NCBI GenBank assembly: GCA_040954445.1
Contig: CP144362.1
Span: 434,001-498,000, forward strand
Direction of reading: 5' to 3'
Source of the DNA: Burkholderia sp.
GTDB taxonomy: Bacteria; Pseudomonadota; Gammaproteobacteria; Burkholderiales; Burkholderiaceae
DNA: 64,000 nt
In this document: one piece after another, positions 13,701 to 25,100 of the stretch
Numbering within the stretch: position 1 is the first letter of the stretch
Layout of the letters: every line of letters begins with the position of its first letter
Translations under genes and position numbers: made by a program
The notes under the pieces: model-generated
Database searches by the model: none
What the model was told of the DNA's origin: nothing
What the model saw: only the letters and a program-made list of their open reading frames with translations

Positions 13701-16700
13701 GGTGCCGGCGTCGTCACCCACGCCCATGCCACCCTCGCGCCACAGCGGCCATTCGATCGAGAGGCTTCGACCGGCACGCTCGCCGCGCGCGCGGCGCCGC
13801 TCGCGCGCTAGCGCATGGGCGGACAGGAAGCGATTAGCTAGCGCGTAGTCAGCGGAACCGAAATCACCGAGCACCGATGAACTCGAGGAGAAGTAGCAGA
13901 CTAGCCGCAGCGGCTCACCGGCCAGCACCTGGTCGAGCACCAGCGCGCCACGCACCTTCGGGTCCAGCACGCGCCGCATGTCCTCGGACTGTTTGTCGGC
14001 GAGCGGAACGGCGTGCTGGATGCCCGCTGCGTGGATCACGCTGTCGATACTGCCAAAGCGAGCCCTGGCCTGCGCCACCACTTCACGCATGGCGACCGCG
14101 TCGGCAACATCAGCACTGAGGTACAGCACCTCGCTGCCAGCCGCCTGCAGGGCCTGCACGGCGGCCTGACGCACGACGTCGAACGGAGAGCGGCCCACCA
14201 GTACCAGGTTGCAACGGCGGCCAACGGCCAGATGACGAGCAAGAATCAGGCCCAGCCCGCCGGTGCCGCCGGTGATCAGCACTGTCGTGCCTAGGTCCGC
14301 CACGGCGGCTGCGCGCGGCTCCAGCGGCTGCACCTGGAGATGTCGAAGGCTGTCGCGATCGGCCAGCAGGTTGCGCGGTGCCGCCTCGCCGAGCGCGGTG
14401 CGCAACAATTGCGTCCAGGCGACCCAGTCGATCGTATCACCGGCTTCACGCAGCACCGTGACGGCCCGGCAGCCCGGCAGCGCCAGTCCAATCGAGCGCT
14501 CTAGCCCTATCCACGCCTCCAGCTGGCTGCGTTCAGACTCGTCGGCATATTCTCCGCCCAGCACCAGCCGGGCAGGCCTCGTCTTCATACTGCCTAGAGC
14601 TTGCACCAAGCCAAGCGGTGCCGCCTCAGCTAGGCGCAAGCCGGCTTCCTCCAGCGGGCGCAGGTAGAGCACCGCGTCGATCACGGGGCCACCCTGCTCC
14701 AGCAGGCATAGCGCATCAGTCCAGCCCTGCCGGTCGAACGGCTCCGGTGCCTGCCGGTCCAGAAACACGAGGTGCCATTTCGGGTCATATCGGAAGACGG
14801 CCTCGCGCAGGGCCTTCCGATGCGTGGCATCCGACAGGCAACACAGCAAAGTTCGTGTCGAGGAAGCGATCAACGCTTCCCGAATCGGATAGGGATGCCA
14901 ATTTTCCTCGAAGAACAACACCGCAGCCTCGTCGGTTTCAATCGGGGTCGAGGCAACCAGCCCCAGCGCCGCGGTTTCGGCCGACACTGGCTTGAGCCAG
15001 TAGCGCTCGTTGGCAAAGGGATAGCCAGGCAGGCTGATGCGCCGCCGTCCGGCCCCGGCGCGCAGCCGCGCCCAGTCCAGGTCCAGTCCTTTGACCCACA
15101 GATCGAGCAGCTTGGCCTGCTTGCCGTTGCGCCACCAGCCCTCGACCACGCCGGCCAACTCTTCGTCGCCGGCAAAGAGTGCCAGTGCCTCCTTCTGCGC
15201 CTTGCCAGGCGCGGCCTGGAACACCTCGCCGGCACCCGCGTCGTCGAGCCAGGCGCGCAAGCACCGGGCCAGCTCGGCCTTGTCGCTCACCATCAAGCCC
15301 AGGCGCGCTTCCATTGCGTCGCGCCCCACCTGCAGCGTGTAAGCGAGGTCGTGCAGGTCGAGCGCCGCGTCGTCGGCATGCGCGGCGGCGAAATCGGCCA
15401 ACCGCGCCGCCGCTTCGCGTAGTCGCGTTTCGTTCCTGGCTGAAAGCGGTACCAGCACCGGGCACGCCGCCGGCGCGGTGGCGCGCGCCGGCGGCGCGAC
15501 ATATTCCTCAAGCACCACATGCGCGTTGACGCCGCCGAAGCCGAACGAACTGACGCCGGCGCGACGCGGCTGCTCGCGGCCCTGCGCGTCGCGCGGAGCG
15601 TCCCAGGGAAGGTTTTCCTGCACCAGGTAGAACGGGCTGCCCTCGAGCTGCACATAGGGGTTAACCTGCTCGCCGTGCAGACTGCGCACGAGCGTACGGT
15701 GCCGCAGCTGGAGCAGCACCTTGATGATGCCGGCTACGCCGGCGGCCAGCTCCAGGTGGCCGATATTGGTCTTGATCGAGCCAAGCCCGCAATGCGGTTG
15801 GCCCGGCGGCTCGACACCGGCGCGCTGGTAGAGGTCCTTGAAAGCGCTCTTCAGCGCGTTGACCTCAATCGGGTCGCCCAGCTCGGTGCCGGTACCGTGG
15901 ACCTCGATATACCCGAGCAGACGTGGGTCGAAGCCCGCCTTAGCGTAGGCGGCCTTCAGCAGGGCCGCCTGCGCCTTCGGGTTCGGCGCGGTCAGCGAGG
16001 TGGCCCGGCCACCGTGATTCTCCGCGCTGCCGACGATCACCGCGTGGATGGTGTCGCCGTCGCGCTCAGCAGCGACCAGGTCCTTCAGGAACAGCATGCC
16101 CACGCCCTCGCCGCGCACGTAGCCGTTAGCCTTGGCGGAGAAGGTCTGGCAACGACCGTCCACCGACAGCATGCCGGCCTTGCTGAAGGCGATATGCGCC
16201 TCAGGCGTGGAGATGGTGTTGACACCGCCGGCTAGCACCGCCTCGCAGCGACCGCTCTCGATCGCTTGCACGGCACGGTGCACGGCCACCAGGGAGCTGG
16301 AGCAGGCGGTCTCGATTGGTTCGCTGGGGCCATGCCAATCGAGAAAATAGCTTACGCGGCTGGGGCCGATCGAGGCCACCGAGCTGGTCGAGCTGTAAGC
16401 ATCCCGGCTGCGACCGGCCTGCACCACTAGGCTTCCGTAGCTGCCCACTGCGGTGCCGACGAACAGGCCGGTATCGGTACCGCCCAGAGATTGCGGGGCG
16501 TAACCGGCATCCTCAACAGCCAGCCAGGCATAGCTCAGCAGCAGTCGCTGCTGCGGGTCCATCAGTTCAGCCTCGCGCGGCGAAATGCCGAAGAACAGGG
16601 GATCGAAACGATCCACGCCGTCGATAAAGCCGCCCCAGCGCACCCGCGCTTGAACCGCCTCGGATTCGCCCGGCGGCAGGCAGCGACGCCAGTCCCAGCG

Positions 16701-19700
16701 GCTGGCCGGTACTTCGCAGATCGCGTCGCCGCCTCGTTCCAGCAGTTGCCAGAGCGCGTCTACGCCGTCGGCACCGGGGAAGCTGCCGCTGATGCCAATT
16801 ACGGCGACGCCGCGGCGCGCGACCGGGGTGTTCGATGCTGCAGCCGACTGGTCAGACAGCTGCGGCGCGAGGGGCACTGGCATCTCGGCGGATACGTTTG
16901 CCGTGGCGACAGCTTCTGCAGACATGGCCGACCGTGTCTGAGCCCGATCGCCCTGGGCAGATGCAGCAAGCAGCCCCAGACTCGCGCCTAGCGCCGCGCC
17001 ATGCGCTTCAGCCAGATGGCCTGCCAGCCCGGCGATGTCCGGGTATTCGAAGAATATAGTCGGAATCAGCTCCAGGCCGAACTGCTTGTTGATCCGGTTC
17101 GAGAAGCTGGTAAAGGTGATCGAATCGAAGCCGTAGTCGCTGAGATCGTCCTCGATGTCGATCTGGTCCAGCTCGAGTTTCAGCAGCTCGGCTACCATCT
17201 GACGCAGGCCGCGCGCCACGCGCGCGACAATTTCGGCGTGGTGGTCGGTCTGCGCGCTGGGCGCGATCGCTGCTGACGCGGATGCGACCGGGACCGCCTG
17301 CATCGAGGGGGCAGACGGCACCAGCAGCTTCTGGCGCATACGCTCGACCAGCCCCTCCATCACCGCCACTTGCGGCAAGTCGCTATGCAGCGCGCGTGCC
17401 AGCGCCGAGAAACCGCTCGGCGTGCGCATCGCCACCATGCCGGTGTTGGCCAGCATCATCTCTTCAGTGGCGGCTTCCATGCCCATCCCACCATCGCGCC
17501 ACAGCGGCCAGTTTACCGACAGCGAGCGACCGCGACCGCCCCGTGCCTGTCGGTAAGCCGCGTAGGCATCCATGAAACCATTGGCGGCCGCGTAGTCGGT
17601 CTGGCCCAGGTTACCGAAGATCGCCGCGCTCGACGAGAACATTAGAAAGAAGTCCAGGTCCAACGTGCGCGTCGCGTGATCGAGGTTGGCGGTGCCCAGC
17701 AGCTTCGGCGCCAGCACCTGCTCGAAGGCGGCGCGATCCTTCTTCAGAATATAGCTGTCGCGCAGCACGCCGGCGATATGCAGCACCCCGTCCAGGCGAC
17801 CGTACTCCGCCACGACATACTCGACCAGTTGCGTCACCGCCTGCCGGTCGGTCACGTCGACCGGTTCATAGCGGTATTGCGCGCCCTGCTCGCACAGGGC
17901 ATCCAGGCGCGCCCGGCGTGCGTCCGGCAGCGCTGAGCGCCCAGTTAGCACCAGGGTGGCACCGGTGGCGCGACGCGCGATCTCCTCGACGAACAGCAGG
18001 CCAAGTTCGCCCGCGCCGCCACTGAGTAAGTAGACGCCGTTCTGCCGCCAGGGCAGCGGTGCCGCTTCGGCCTCGCCATCGTTGCTGGGCAGTTCCAACA
18101 GGTGCCAGGTTTCACGGCGCCCGGCGCGGTAGCGCACCAGGCTGTCAAACGGGCTGGCTGCGTTTTCGTCGAGCCGGGCACGCAGGCTCGCCAGGTCTTC
18201 GTCGCCTTCAAGGATCATCAGCTGACCCAGCAGCCGTCGGCTTTCCTGCGAGGCACTGCGCAGCAAGCCCGACAAGCCGGCCAGCAGCAACTCGGCACCC
18301 TGCCCGGAGATCGCGAGCTGCCACAGGCAAGTGTCGCGGCCCTTCTCCTCCAGCCAGGCCTGCACGCGCTCGAAGATCTGCACATAGAGGCTCGCGCAGG
18401 CTTGCTCCGGTTGTACCGCAGCAGCCTGCAGCAGCTCGCCCTGGCCAAGTTGACGCCAGACCACCGGTTGCGGCGCGATCGACACTAGTAGCAGGCGCCG
18501 AGTCAGTGCGGGATCGGGCGCAGCCCGCCTGGCCGGCGCGTCCTGCCAGGCGTACCGGCTGAGCAGCAGGCTCGGCGCTTCGAGCACTGCGGGGGGCACC
18601 TCGGGTGAGACAGCCGGCGCTTCCAGCACGCGCGAGGAAAAGCCCAGCATGCGCACGCAGATGCGGCCTTGCTCGTCGCACAGCTCGATATCGAATTTCT
18701 CGATCCCGCTGCGCTCGCCCCGGCTACGGATCCAGGCCCAGACCCGAGCCGGTGGTGCCCAGTGCAGTTCGAGCGTCTCAAGCGCGAACGGCAGCATAGC
18801 CTTCGCCGCATCGGCACGCTTGCTGAGCAGGTAGAGCCCGAGCGTGGCCTGGAAGGCCGCGTCCATTAGGCTCGGATGCAGCACATAAGCCTGTGCGTCG
18901 GCCTGCACGGCGGAAGGCAAGCACAGCTCGGCCAGCAGCTCGCTTTCGCCCACCAGGGCCTGCACAAAACCACGATGTGCCGCGCCATAGGCGATGCCCA
19001 TCGCCGCGTATGCTTGGTAGAGCGCCTCGTTCGCGAGCGCGCCGCCCTGCATGCGCGCGCGCAGCGCGGCTAGGTCGAGATCCACCGGCGGCGCCTCGGG
19101 CAGAGCCAGCTCGGCCAGACCCTGGCCATGGACGCCGTCGTCGGCACCGAGCACCTCGTAGCGCCAGCTGCCTTGCTGGTGCGGTTGCAGGCGCAGCGTG
19201 ACCGCCACGCCGTCGGCACCAGCCTCGATCGGGCGTGCCCACACGACGTTGCGCAGACTTCGGATCGTCGCGCCGTCAGCTGCTAGGCTGGCTGCGGCGC
19301 GCGCCATTTCCAGGTAAGCCACGCCGGGCAGGATACTCCGACCTCCGACCCGGTGGTCGGAGAAAAGCTTTCCGCGCCACTGAAGCGGCTTAGGAAAGCG
19401 GGCCCTTCCACGCTATCGACACGTTTCCGGACGAGTGGATGCAGCCGGGATTCGAGCGACGCGGTGGGCCGCGGTCGCAAGCTTTGTGGATCGACCCAGT
19501 AGCGCTCTGCGGCGAACGGATACAGCGGTAGGCCGATACGGCGAGCGCCCGGCGCGCCGGGCATGTCCCGCCACGGCAGCTCGTGCCCGGCCACCCAGGC
19601 TGGCAGCAGTTGCGACCAGTCCCGCGCGTCGATCCAGGCCTGCCATTGCGCCTGATCAACCCGGGCCGGCAGCGCGCGACCACGCGCGGCCTTACCGTGC

Positions 19701-22159
19701 CACAAGGGCAGGCGCGACGCGCCATCCAGGAAGCCGCGCAGGCCTGTCGCCAGCTCGGCAAGATCGGCGGCCACGAAGGCCAGGCGCTCCGGCATCGCCT
19801 CACGCCCGATCTGCAGCGTATACGCAAGGTCAGCCAACACGGGGGCGGCGACCGGCGCGTGGAATTGTGCGACCACCGTGGCGCCCTGCTCGCGTAGCAG
19901 GGTGTTGCCGAGCTGCTGTACGCTGTCCTGGTCGAGGAAGTTCTTCAGAGACCAAGGTAGGTTCAGGCGCTCCTGCACGCGCTCGTACCAGCGCGTGCGA
20001 TGCAGGATCTCCACGCCGAGATTTGCCAGAGTCTCATGCGGGTCAATCGCCGTGGCCTCCACGCCGACAATGGCAGCCAATTCCTCGACCAGCCAGGCGC
20101 TCAGGTTGGCAGCCAGGCCTGCTGCCGTGCCGCCGCCGCTCTCGACGTGATCAAGCAAGGCTTGCACGGCGGCGCATAGACGCTCTGGCGTACGCGCCGA
20201 CAGTACAATTGCCTGTGGCCCGGCGGACGATACCGAGGGTACCGCCGGTGCCAGGTATTGCTCCACCAGAAGATGCGCGTTGGCACCGCCTGCGCCGAAC
20301 GAGGACACCGAAGCGATGCGCGGATAACGGCGCAGCTGGCCATCCAGGTCCAACTCCGGCTCAGCCCAGGGCGCGAGCTCGCGTTGCACCACGAAGGGCG
20401 TGCCTTCGAAATCTATGTTCGGGTTCAATTGCGCTGCATGCAAGCTGGGTGCTAGCTCGCCGTGGCGCATCTGCAACAGCACCTTGGTCAGTCCGGCGAT
20501 GCCGGCGGCCGCTTCCAGGTGGCCGAGGTTTGACTTGGCTGACCCGAGCGCGCAGAATCCTCGCTCGCGCGTATACGGCGCGAAGGCCTGCACCAGGCCA
20601 CTGACCTCGATCGGATCGCCCAGCGCAGTGCCGGTTCCATGCGCCTCCACGTAGCCGATCGCCCGCGGATGGATGCCGGACTTGCGCAGACTCTCGGCGA
20701 TCAGCTCGGCCTGCGCCGTCGGATTGGGTACCGTGAAGCCGTTGGTGCGCCCGCCGTGGTTGACGCTGGTGGCACGGATCACGCCGTGGATGCGATCGCC
20801 GCTGGCCTGAGCCTCAGCCAGTGGCTTGAGCATCACCACGCCTACGCCCTCGCCCGGCACGTAACCATCTCCGCCCGCACCGAAGCTGCGGCAGCGACCG
20901 TCTCTGGACAGCATCCTGCCGGTGGCCAGGCCAACGTAGCTGGCCGGGTGAACGCACAGGTTCACGCCGCCGGCCAACGCCATCACGCAATCGCCGCGAT
21001 GCAGGGCCGCGCAAGCTTCATGGATCGCCGTCAGCGAAGACGAACACATAGTGTCGACCGGCAGGCTAGGCCCGCGCAGGTCGAGCGCATAGGAAACCCG
21101 GTTCGGGATCGAGCTGAAGGCCGGCTGAGAGAACACCATGCCGCCAGCGTGCCAGGCTTCGAGGCCAAGCAGGCCAAAGCCGTTGCGCGTCACGCCGGCG
21201 AACACGCCGACGCGACCGCCGCAGCGCTCGGCCAGGCTCTCGCGCGTGTAGCCGGCGTCTTCTAGCGCATGCCAGGCGCTTTGCAGAAATAGGCGCTCTT
21301 GCGGGTCCATGCCCATCGCCTCGAGCGGCGAAATGCTGAAAAACAGCGCATCGAAGTCGGCGAAACCTTCCAGGAAACCACCCCACTTGCCGTAGCTACG
21401 ACCGCTGGCGATCGCGCGATCCGGATCGGGCTCGTAGAAACCGTCCAGCGGCCAGCGCTCGACCGGCACTTCGACGATGCAGTCGCGGCCCTCACGCAGG
21501 TTACGCCAGAAGGCATCGAGATCGGCTGCCTGCGGATAACGACCGGCTAGGCCGACAATCGCGATCGGTGGCCAAGCGCTGGCATCGACCGCCATGCCGT
21601 TCGCCGGACCAAAGGTTTCAGGCGCACCGGTCCCGGCGCGGTCGCCCGGGATGGGCTCATCCGATATCGCCGATGCGGCAGCTGCCGACGCTGCCACCTC
21701 GATCCTCGAGGCAGGGCTTGCCGCGACTGTTCTTACCGTCGTGCCCGATGCTAGTAACCACGCCCGGCACGCAGGCTCGCGCTCGCGCCACAGAAAACCG
21801 GCCAGACTATCGAGGGTGCGATGTTCGAAGAAAAGCGTTTTGGATAAGCTGGCGAAGCGCTCGCCCAGCTCGCGGTTCATGCCAGCGATCACGATCGAGT
21901 CGATACCGTAGGACTCAAGCGGTTCCAGCGGGTCGATGGCCTCCGGCGCGATCTTTGACTGGCCGGCGTAGAGCGCTGCCAGCGCCTGTGTCACCGCCTC
22001 GCGGCTGACGGCGACCGGCTGCGCCGGTTTGTGCACTTGCTTCGCCACCCCCTGCGCCGCCTGTTCGTCCTTAACCTGGCAAAGCCGCGCCAAGGCCTCG
22101 TCTTTGCTCAGTTGGCCGGAAGCGACTTGGTGGTAGATCTCTGCAACGTGGTCGGTCAT
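1763..22159 (-). CDS. Gene C: giant trans-AT polyketide synthase, two frameshifts in this sequence
   Basis: Restoring two single-base shifts gives ~6798 residues. Order: docking helices (1-40), ACP (50-125), KS-DH-KR-ACP (190-1720), KS-KR-ACP (1780-2975), KS-DH-KR-MT-ACP-ER (3030-5385), KS-ACP (5420-6110), KS0 (6185-6760). As written it breaks into open frames 22159-19283, 19322-4587 and 4687-1763. The first break is in an A4 run at 19363-19366 inside a DH (one base missing). The second is in GC-rich DNA at 4719-4747 inside a KS (one base extra, or two missing). The ATG at 22159 overlaps the gene B stop (ATGA), implying translational coupling. No AT is present, so malonyl units must come from a trans-acting AT encoded elsewhere. 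The C-terminus lacks a recognisable docking motif. Confidence 0.88.
1880..3605 (-). other. Gene C last module: KS0 (non-elongating ketosynthase), no ACP
   Basis: This KS keeps the active Cys (NSACSSSL, residue 6343, codon 3131-3133). The HGTGT loop is degraded to HSNGG (~2722-2736) and the NIGH histidine is Tyr (NIGYCESAAG, residue 6518, codon 2606-2608). KSs lacking that His are known in trans-AT systems as KS0 domains that pass on an acyl chain without condensation; that role here is inference. The KS ends in a normal flanking linker (LLPGYPF near 1890) and a short acidic tail. No carrier protein follows before gene D, which opens with another KS. Confidence 0.85.
3830..5903 (-). other. Gene C module: KS-ACP
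   Basis: The KS has Cys in DTACSSSLV (residue 5575, codon 5436-5438), an intact HGTGT and NIGH. It is followed only by the flanking linker (LPTYPF near 4195) and an ACP with RYGIDSI (~3916-3945). With no KR, DH or MT, the expected unit is an unreduced beta-ketone unless trans enzymes act. The second gene C frameshift (4719-4747) falls at the KS C-terminus, between the WPAG and AVSSFGFSGTNAH segments. Confidence 0.82.
4719..4747 (-). other. Frameshift site 2 in gene C
   Basis: Upstream the KS reads in the frame of 19322-4587 up to PFYVNTELRLWPAG. The conserved continuation AVSSFGFSGTNAHLVIEE is in the frame of the 4687-1763 open frame. Between them is an almost pure GC repeat, where one extra base (or two missing) restores continuity. 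The proteins on both sides match one uninterrupted KS, so this is a break within a gene, not a gene boundary. Confidence 0.85.
6008..13070 (-). other. Gene C module: KS-DH-KR-MT-ACP-ER
   Basis: KS Cys is in NTACSSGL (residue 3198, codon 12567-12569). The DH has HRVRGQAVLP (~11070-11105) and DGALQ. The KR has GGAGGLG (~9410) and YAAGC in place of YAAAN, with VLQD predicting B-type. The methyltransferase SAM motif is LEIGAGTGGT (~8070-8105). The ACP has EYGVDSIL (~7265-7292). A medium-chain, zinc-independent enoyl reductase follows (SLNFSDLL near 6850, NADPH loop AAGGTGL near 6530). The set predicts an alpha-methylated, fully reduced unit. The ER lies after the ACP, an unusual position. Confidence 0.87.
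13230..16820 (-). other. Gene C module: KS-KR-ACP
   Basis: KS Cys is in ETACSSSLV (residue 1953, codon 16302-16304), with HGTGT and NIGHLE intact. The KR has GGTGGLG (~14260) and YFSSSSSVLG...SADYALAN (~13830-13900), so its Ser, Tyr and Asn are present. The LDD-type Asp is absent (HAAGIQHA), suggesting A-type stereochemistry, unlike most other KRs in the line. The ACP motif is DFGLDSF (~13375). The expected unit is a beta-hydroxyl. Confidence 0.83.
19363..19366 (-). other. Frameshift site 1 in gene C (A4/T4 run)
   Basis: The frame from 22159 runs to GAESF and then loses homology. The frame ending at 4587 resumes with SDHRVGGRSILPG, the conserved DH active-site segment. Adding one T to the coding-strand TTTT run yields GAESFFSDHRVGG, which matches the EEFFLRDHRV and EEAFFRDHRI segments of sibling DH domains. 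One missing base in a homopolymer therefore explains the split. Confidence 0.88.
19875..20120 (-). other. ACP-like insertion in KS flanking linker (gene C)
   Basis: About 80 residues (681-762) interrupt the usual KS-to-LPxYPF linker between its VLSARTPERL helix and the LADLAYTLQIGREAM segment. They look like an ACP fold: a first long helix, then NLGVEIL where an ACP has GxDSL, then a hydrophobic third helix. The position of the phosphopantetheine serine is Ile (codon 20006-20008, residue 718), so it cannot carry a substrate. Other KS linkers in the cluster lack the insertion, except KS2 of gene B. Confidence 0.68.
21785..22027 (-). other. ACP at N-terminus of gene C (completes split module)
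   Basis: ACP motif SYGIDSI (~21893-21917) follows an N-terminal helical docking segment (EIYHQVASGQLSKDEALARL, residues ~8-27). Gene B ends in a KS without its own ACP, so this carrier most likely pairs with that KS across the protein boundary, forming a split KS//ACP module with no reductive domains. The Trp that marks many beta-branching ACPs after the serine is not seen. Confidence 0.75.
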
Positions 22160-25100
22160 AACTGTTCCTGGCGGCGCGCCAGACGAACCGCTTCGTCGGC
22201 ACTGATCTGTCGATGGATGAGCTGGTCCAGCAAGGCGCTGTGCCGGTCCAGCTCATCTTCGTTGGCCGCTTCCTCCTGCATCATCAGCGGGTTCACCCGC
22301 GTCTCGGGCCGAGCCGCCGGGCGGTCCGGTCGCGGGGGCCAATAGCGCTCGCGCGCGAAGGCATAGGTGGGCAGGTGCGCGCGGCGCGGCGGCGGCCCGG
22401 CATGCAACACGCGCCAGTCGACCTCCAGACCCTGCGTCCAGAGCCCCAGCAGTTTGTCGTGGCGGCCCTGGGCGAGCCAGACGCGCACGGCCTCACGCTG
22501 CTCGTTCTGGTCGTCGAACAGCGTGGCGGCCACACTGTCGTGGCGCGCGCGACCGCGATGCAGCCAGGCACCGGCGCGACCAGCGACGAATTCGGCGAGG
22601 CGCTGCGTCAGTTCCGCGTAGTCGGCCACCAGGAAGGCGGCGCGCTCCTCCATTGCATCGCGGCCGACTTGCAAGGTATAGATCAGCTCTGCCAGCGCGG
22701 GCCGCGTCTCGTCGCGTAGGAAGGCTACGAGCTGCGCGGCTTGCTCGACCAGACGCGCCGGCTGCCGTGCCGACAGCACAAACAGGTACGGCCCTCTGGG
22801 CTCGCTCGCGGGCAACTCGGCGCGCGAGCCCACGTATTCCTCTAGCAGCACATGTGCGTTGACGCCGCCGAAGCCGAACGAGCTGACGCCCGCGCGACGT
22901 GGTAGCGGTCGGCCACCGGCATCCCGTGGCATCGGCCAGGGTCGAGTTTCGCCGAGCAGGTAGAAGGGGGTGCCCGCCAGGCGAATATAGGGATTCGGTT
23001 CCTCGGCATGCAGGCTGCGGGCCAGTGTGCGATGGCGCAGTTGCAGCACCACTTTGATCACGCCGGCCACGCCAGCAGCCAACTCCAGGTGGCCGATATT
23101 GGTCTTGACCGAGCCCAGCGCGCAGCTGTCCGGTATCGGCGCGGCCCCGCCGGCTTCGGCTTGCAGTTCCTCGAAGGCCGCCTTCAGCCCATTGATTTCG
23201 ATGGGATCGCCCAGCGCAGTGCCGGTGCCATGGGTCTCGATGTACCCGATACTGTCGGCCTCGATGCCCGCATCGCGCACGGCGGCCTTGATCAGCTCGG
23301 TCTGTGCCTTGGAATTCGGTGCAGTCAGCGAGCTAGCGCGCCCGCCGTGGTTTTCGACAGTGCTACGGATCACCGCGTGGATCGCGTCTCCGTCGCGCTC
23401 GGCTGCAGCCAGGTCCTTGAGCAGCAGTATGCCGACGCCCTCGCCGCGCCCGTAGCCGTCGGCGTGGCGCGAGAAGGTCTTGCAGCGCCCGTCTGGGCTC
23501 AGCATGCCGGCTTTGTCGAAGCTAATATGCACTTCGGGCAGCACGATGGTGTTGACGCCGCCGGCCAGAGCGGTCTCGCAGTCGCCATGGCGGATCGCGC
23601 GCACCGCACGGTGGATCGCCACCAGGGCGCTGGAGCAGGCTGTCTCTACCGGCTCGCTGGGCCCGTGCAGGTCCAGAAGGTAGCTCAGGCGATTGGGGCC
23701 CAACGAGGCCACCGAACCAGTCGAGCTGTGGCCGTCCAGGCCCATTGCGGCCTGTTCGATCAGGCTGCTGTAGCCGCTCGGCGCGGTACCAACGAAGATC
23801 GCCGTGCGCCCGCCCGCAAGACTCGACGGCGCATAGCCGGCATCCTCGATGGCCGCCCAGGCGTGGGTGAGCAGCAGGCGCTGCTGCGGGTCCATCAGTC
23901 CGGCCTCGCGCGGCGTGATGCCGAAGAACAGCGGGTCGAATTCAGCCACGCCCTCGATGAAGCCGGCCTCCTTGACGCGCGTGTGCCGACCGTCCTGGGT
24001 GGCGTCGCCGTAGTACTGGCGCCAGTCCCAGCGATCGGCGGGAATCTCGCCGATGCAGTCTCGGCCCTCGGCCAGCACCTGCCAGAAGCTTGCCAGGTCC
24101 GGCGCACCCGGGAAACGCCCACTCATGCCGATGATGGCCACCGCGCCTGCGTGCGTATTCGTATTGGTATTGCGTAGAGCATCGGCTGCGCGCATTTCGC
24201 CCATATCGCGCTCGGGCGTGGCCAGCGGCGCTTGCGTGGCGCGCGGCGGCGGACCCGCCACATCCTCGGGGAAAGCCCGAGCCAGCGCCTCGGGGAAACT
24301 CTCCAGCAGATGCGCCGTCAGCTTGGCGATAGTCGGATGCTCGAATAGCACTGTGGGCACCAGCTCCAGCTCGAACTGACGGTTCAGCCGGTGGGTCAGC
24401 TCGGTCAAGGTGATCGAATCGAAGCCGTAGTCGCTGAGTTCGTCGCGCGGGTCCAAGTCCTGCGGCTGTAGTTCCAGGATCGACGCGGCGCTGTCGATCA
24501 GGAACTGGCGCGTGCGCTCACGCAGCGCGCGAACGGTGCCAGCAGGTACCACCGTACCGGTCTGCGCCGACCGGGCCGCCGGGGCGGTCGGCTCGGCATG
24601 CAGGTGCTGTATCCAGGCACGCAGGCGAGCGTGGTCACCCACGCCCACCAGTAACTGCGCTTCCCCGCTGGCGATGCCGCGATACAGCGCGCGTATGCCC
24701 TCGTCTCGCTCTAGCGCGCGCATGCCGTTGGCAGCCTCGATCGCCTCGCGCTGGCTGTCGCTGATGCGCATGCCGCCCTCGGCCCATAAAGGCCAGTCGA
24801 ACGCCACGGCCTGGCCGCGTCGCCGGCCTTGCGCAGCCTGCTCGTTACGCCAGCCGGCATAGGCGTCGAGGAAGGCGTTGGCAGCGGCGTAGTCAGCTTG
24901 GCCGGGATTGCCCAGGGCGCCAGCGCCGGCGGCGAACAGCACGAACAGGTCCAAGTGCAGCGACTGGGTAGCTTCGTCCAGGTTCACTGTGCCAGCCACT
25001 TTGGGTGCAAGCACCGCGTCGATCTGCGCGCTGGTTTTGCCCGGAAGGTAACTGTCGCGCAGCACGCCTGCGCTGTGAAACACGCCATGCAGGGTGCCGC

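Larger units (their letters stand above)
17000..21590 (-). other. Gene C module: KS-[ACP-like insert]-DH-KR-ACP
   Basis: The KS has Cys in DTMCSSSL (residue 372, codon 21044-21046), HGTGT, and NLGH in place of NIGH. Its flanking linker carries an ACP-like insertion without the attachment serine (19875-20120). The DH has HRVGGRSILP (~19330-19358) and DAAFQ; frameshift 1 lies just before the DH His. The KR has GGAGELG (~18020), FSSSAAIFG and DYAAAN with VLRD (B-type). ACP motif DYGFDSI (~17130). The predicted unit is an enoyl (double bond). Confidence 0.83.

Noticed and set aside
4587-19322. A separate gene starting at ATG 19322
   Set aside because: This Met lies inside a DH (PGVAYLEMA region); the DH N-terminus is in the frame from 22159, so it is a frameshift, not a gene start.
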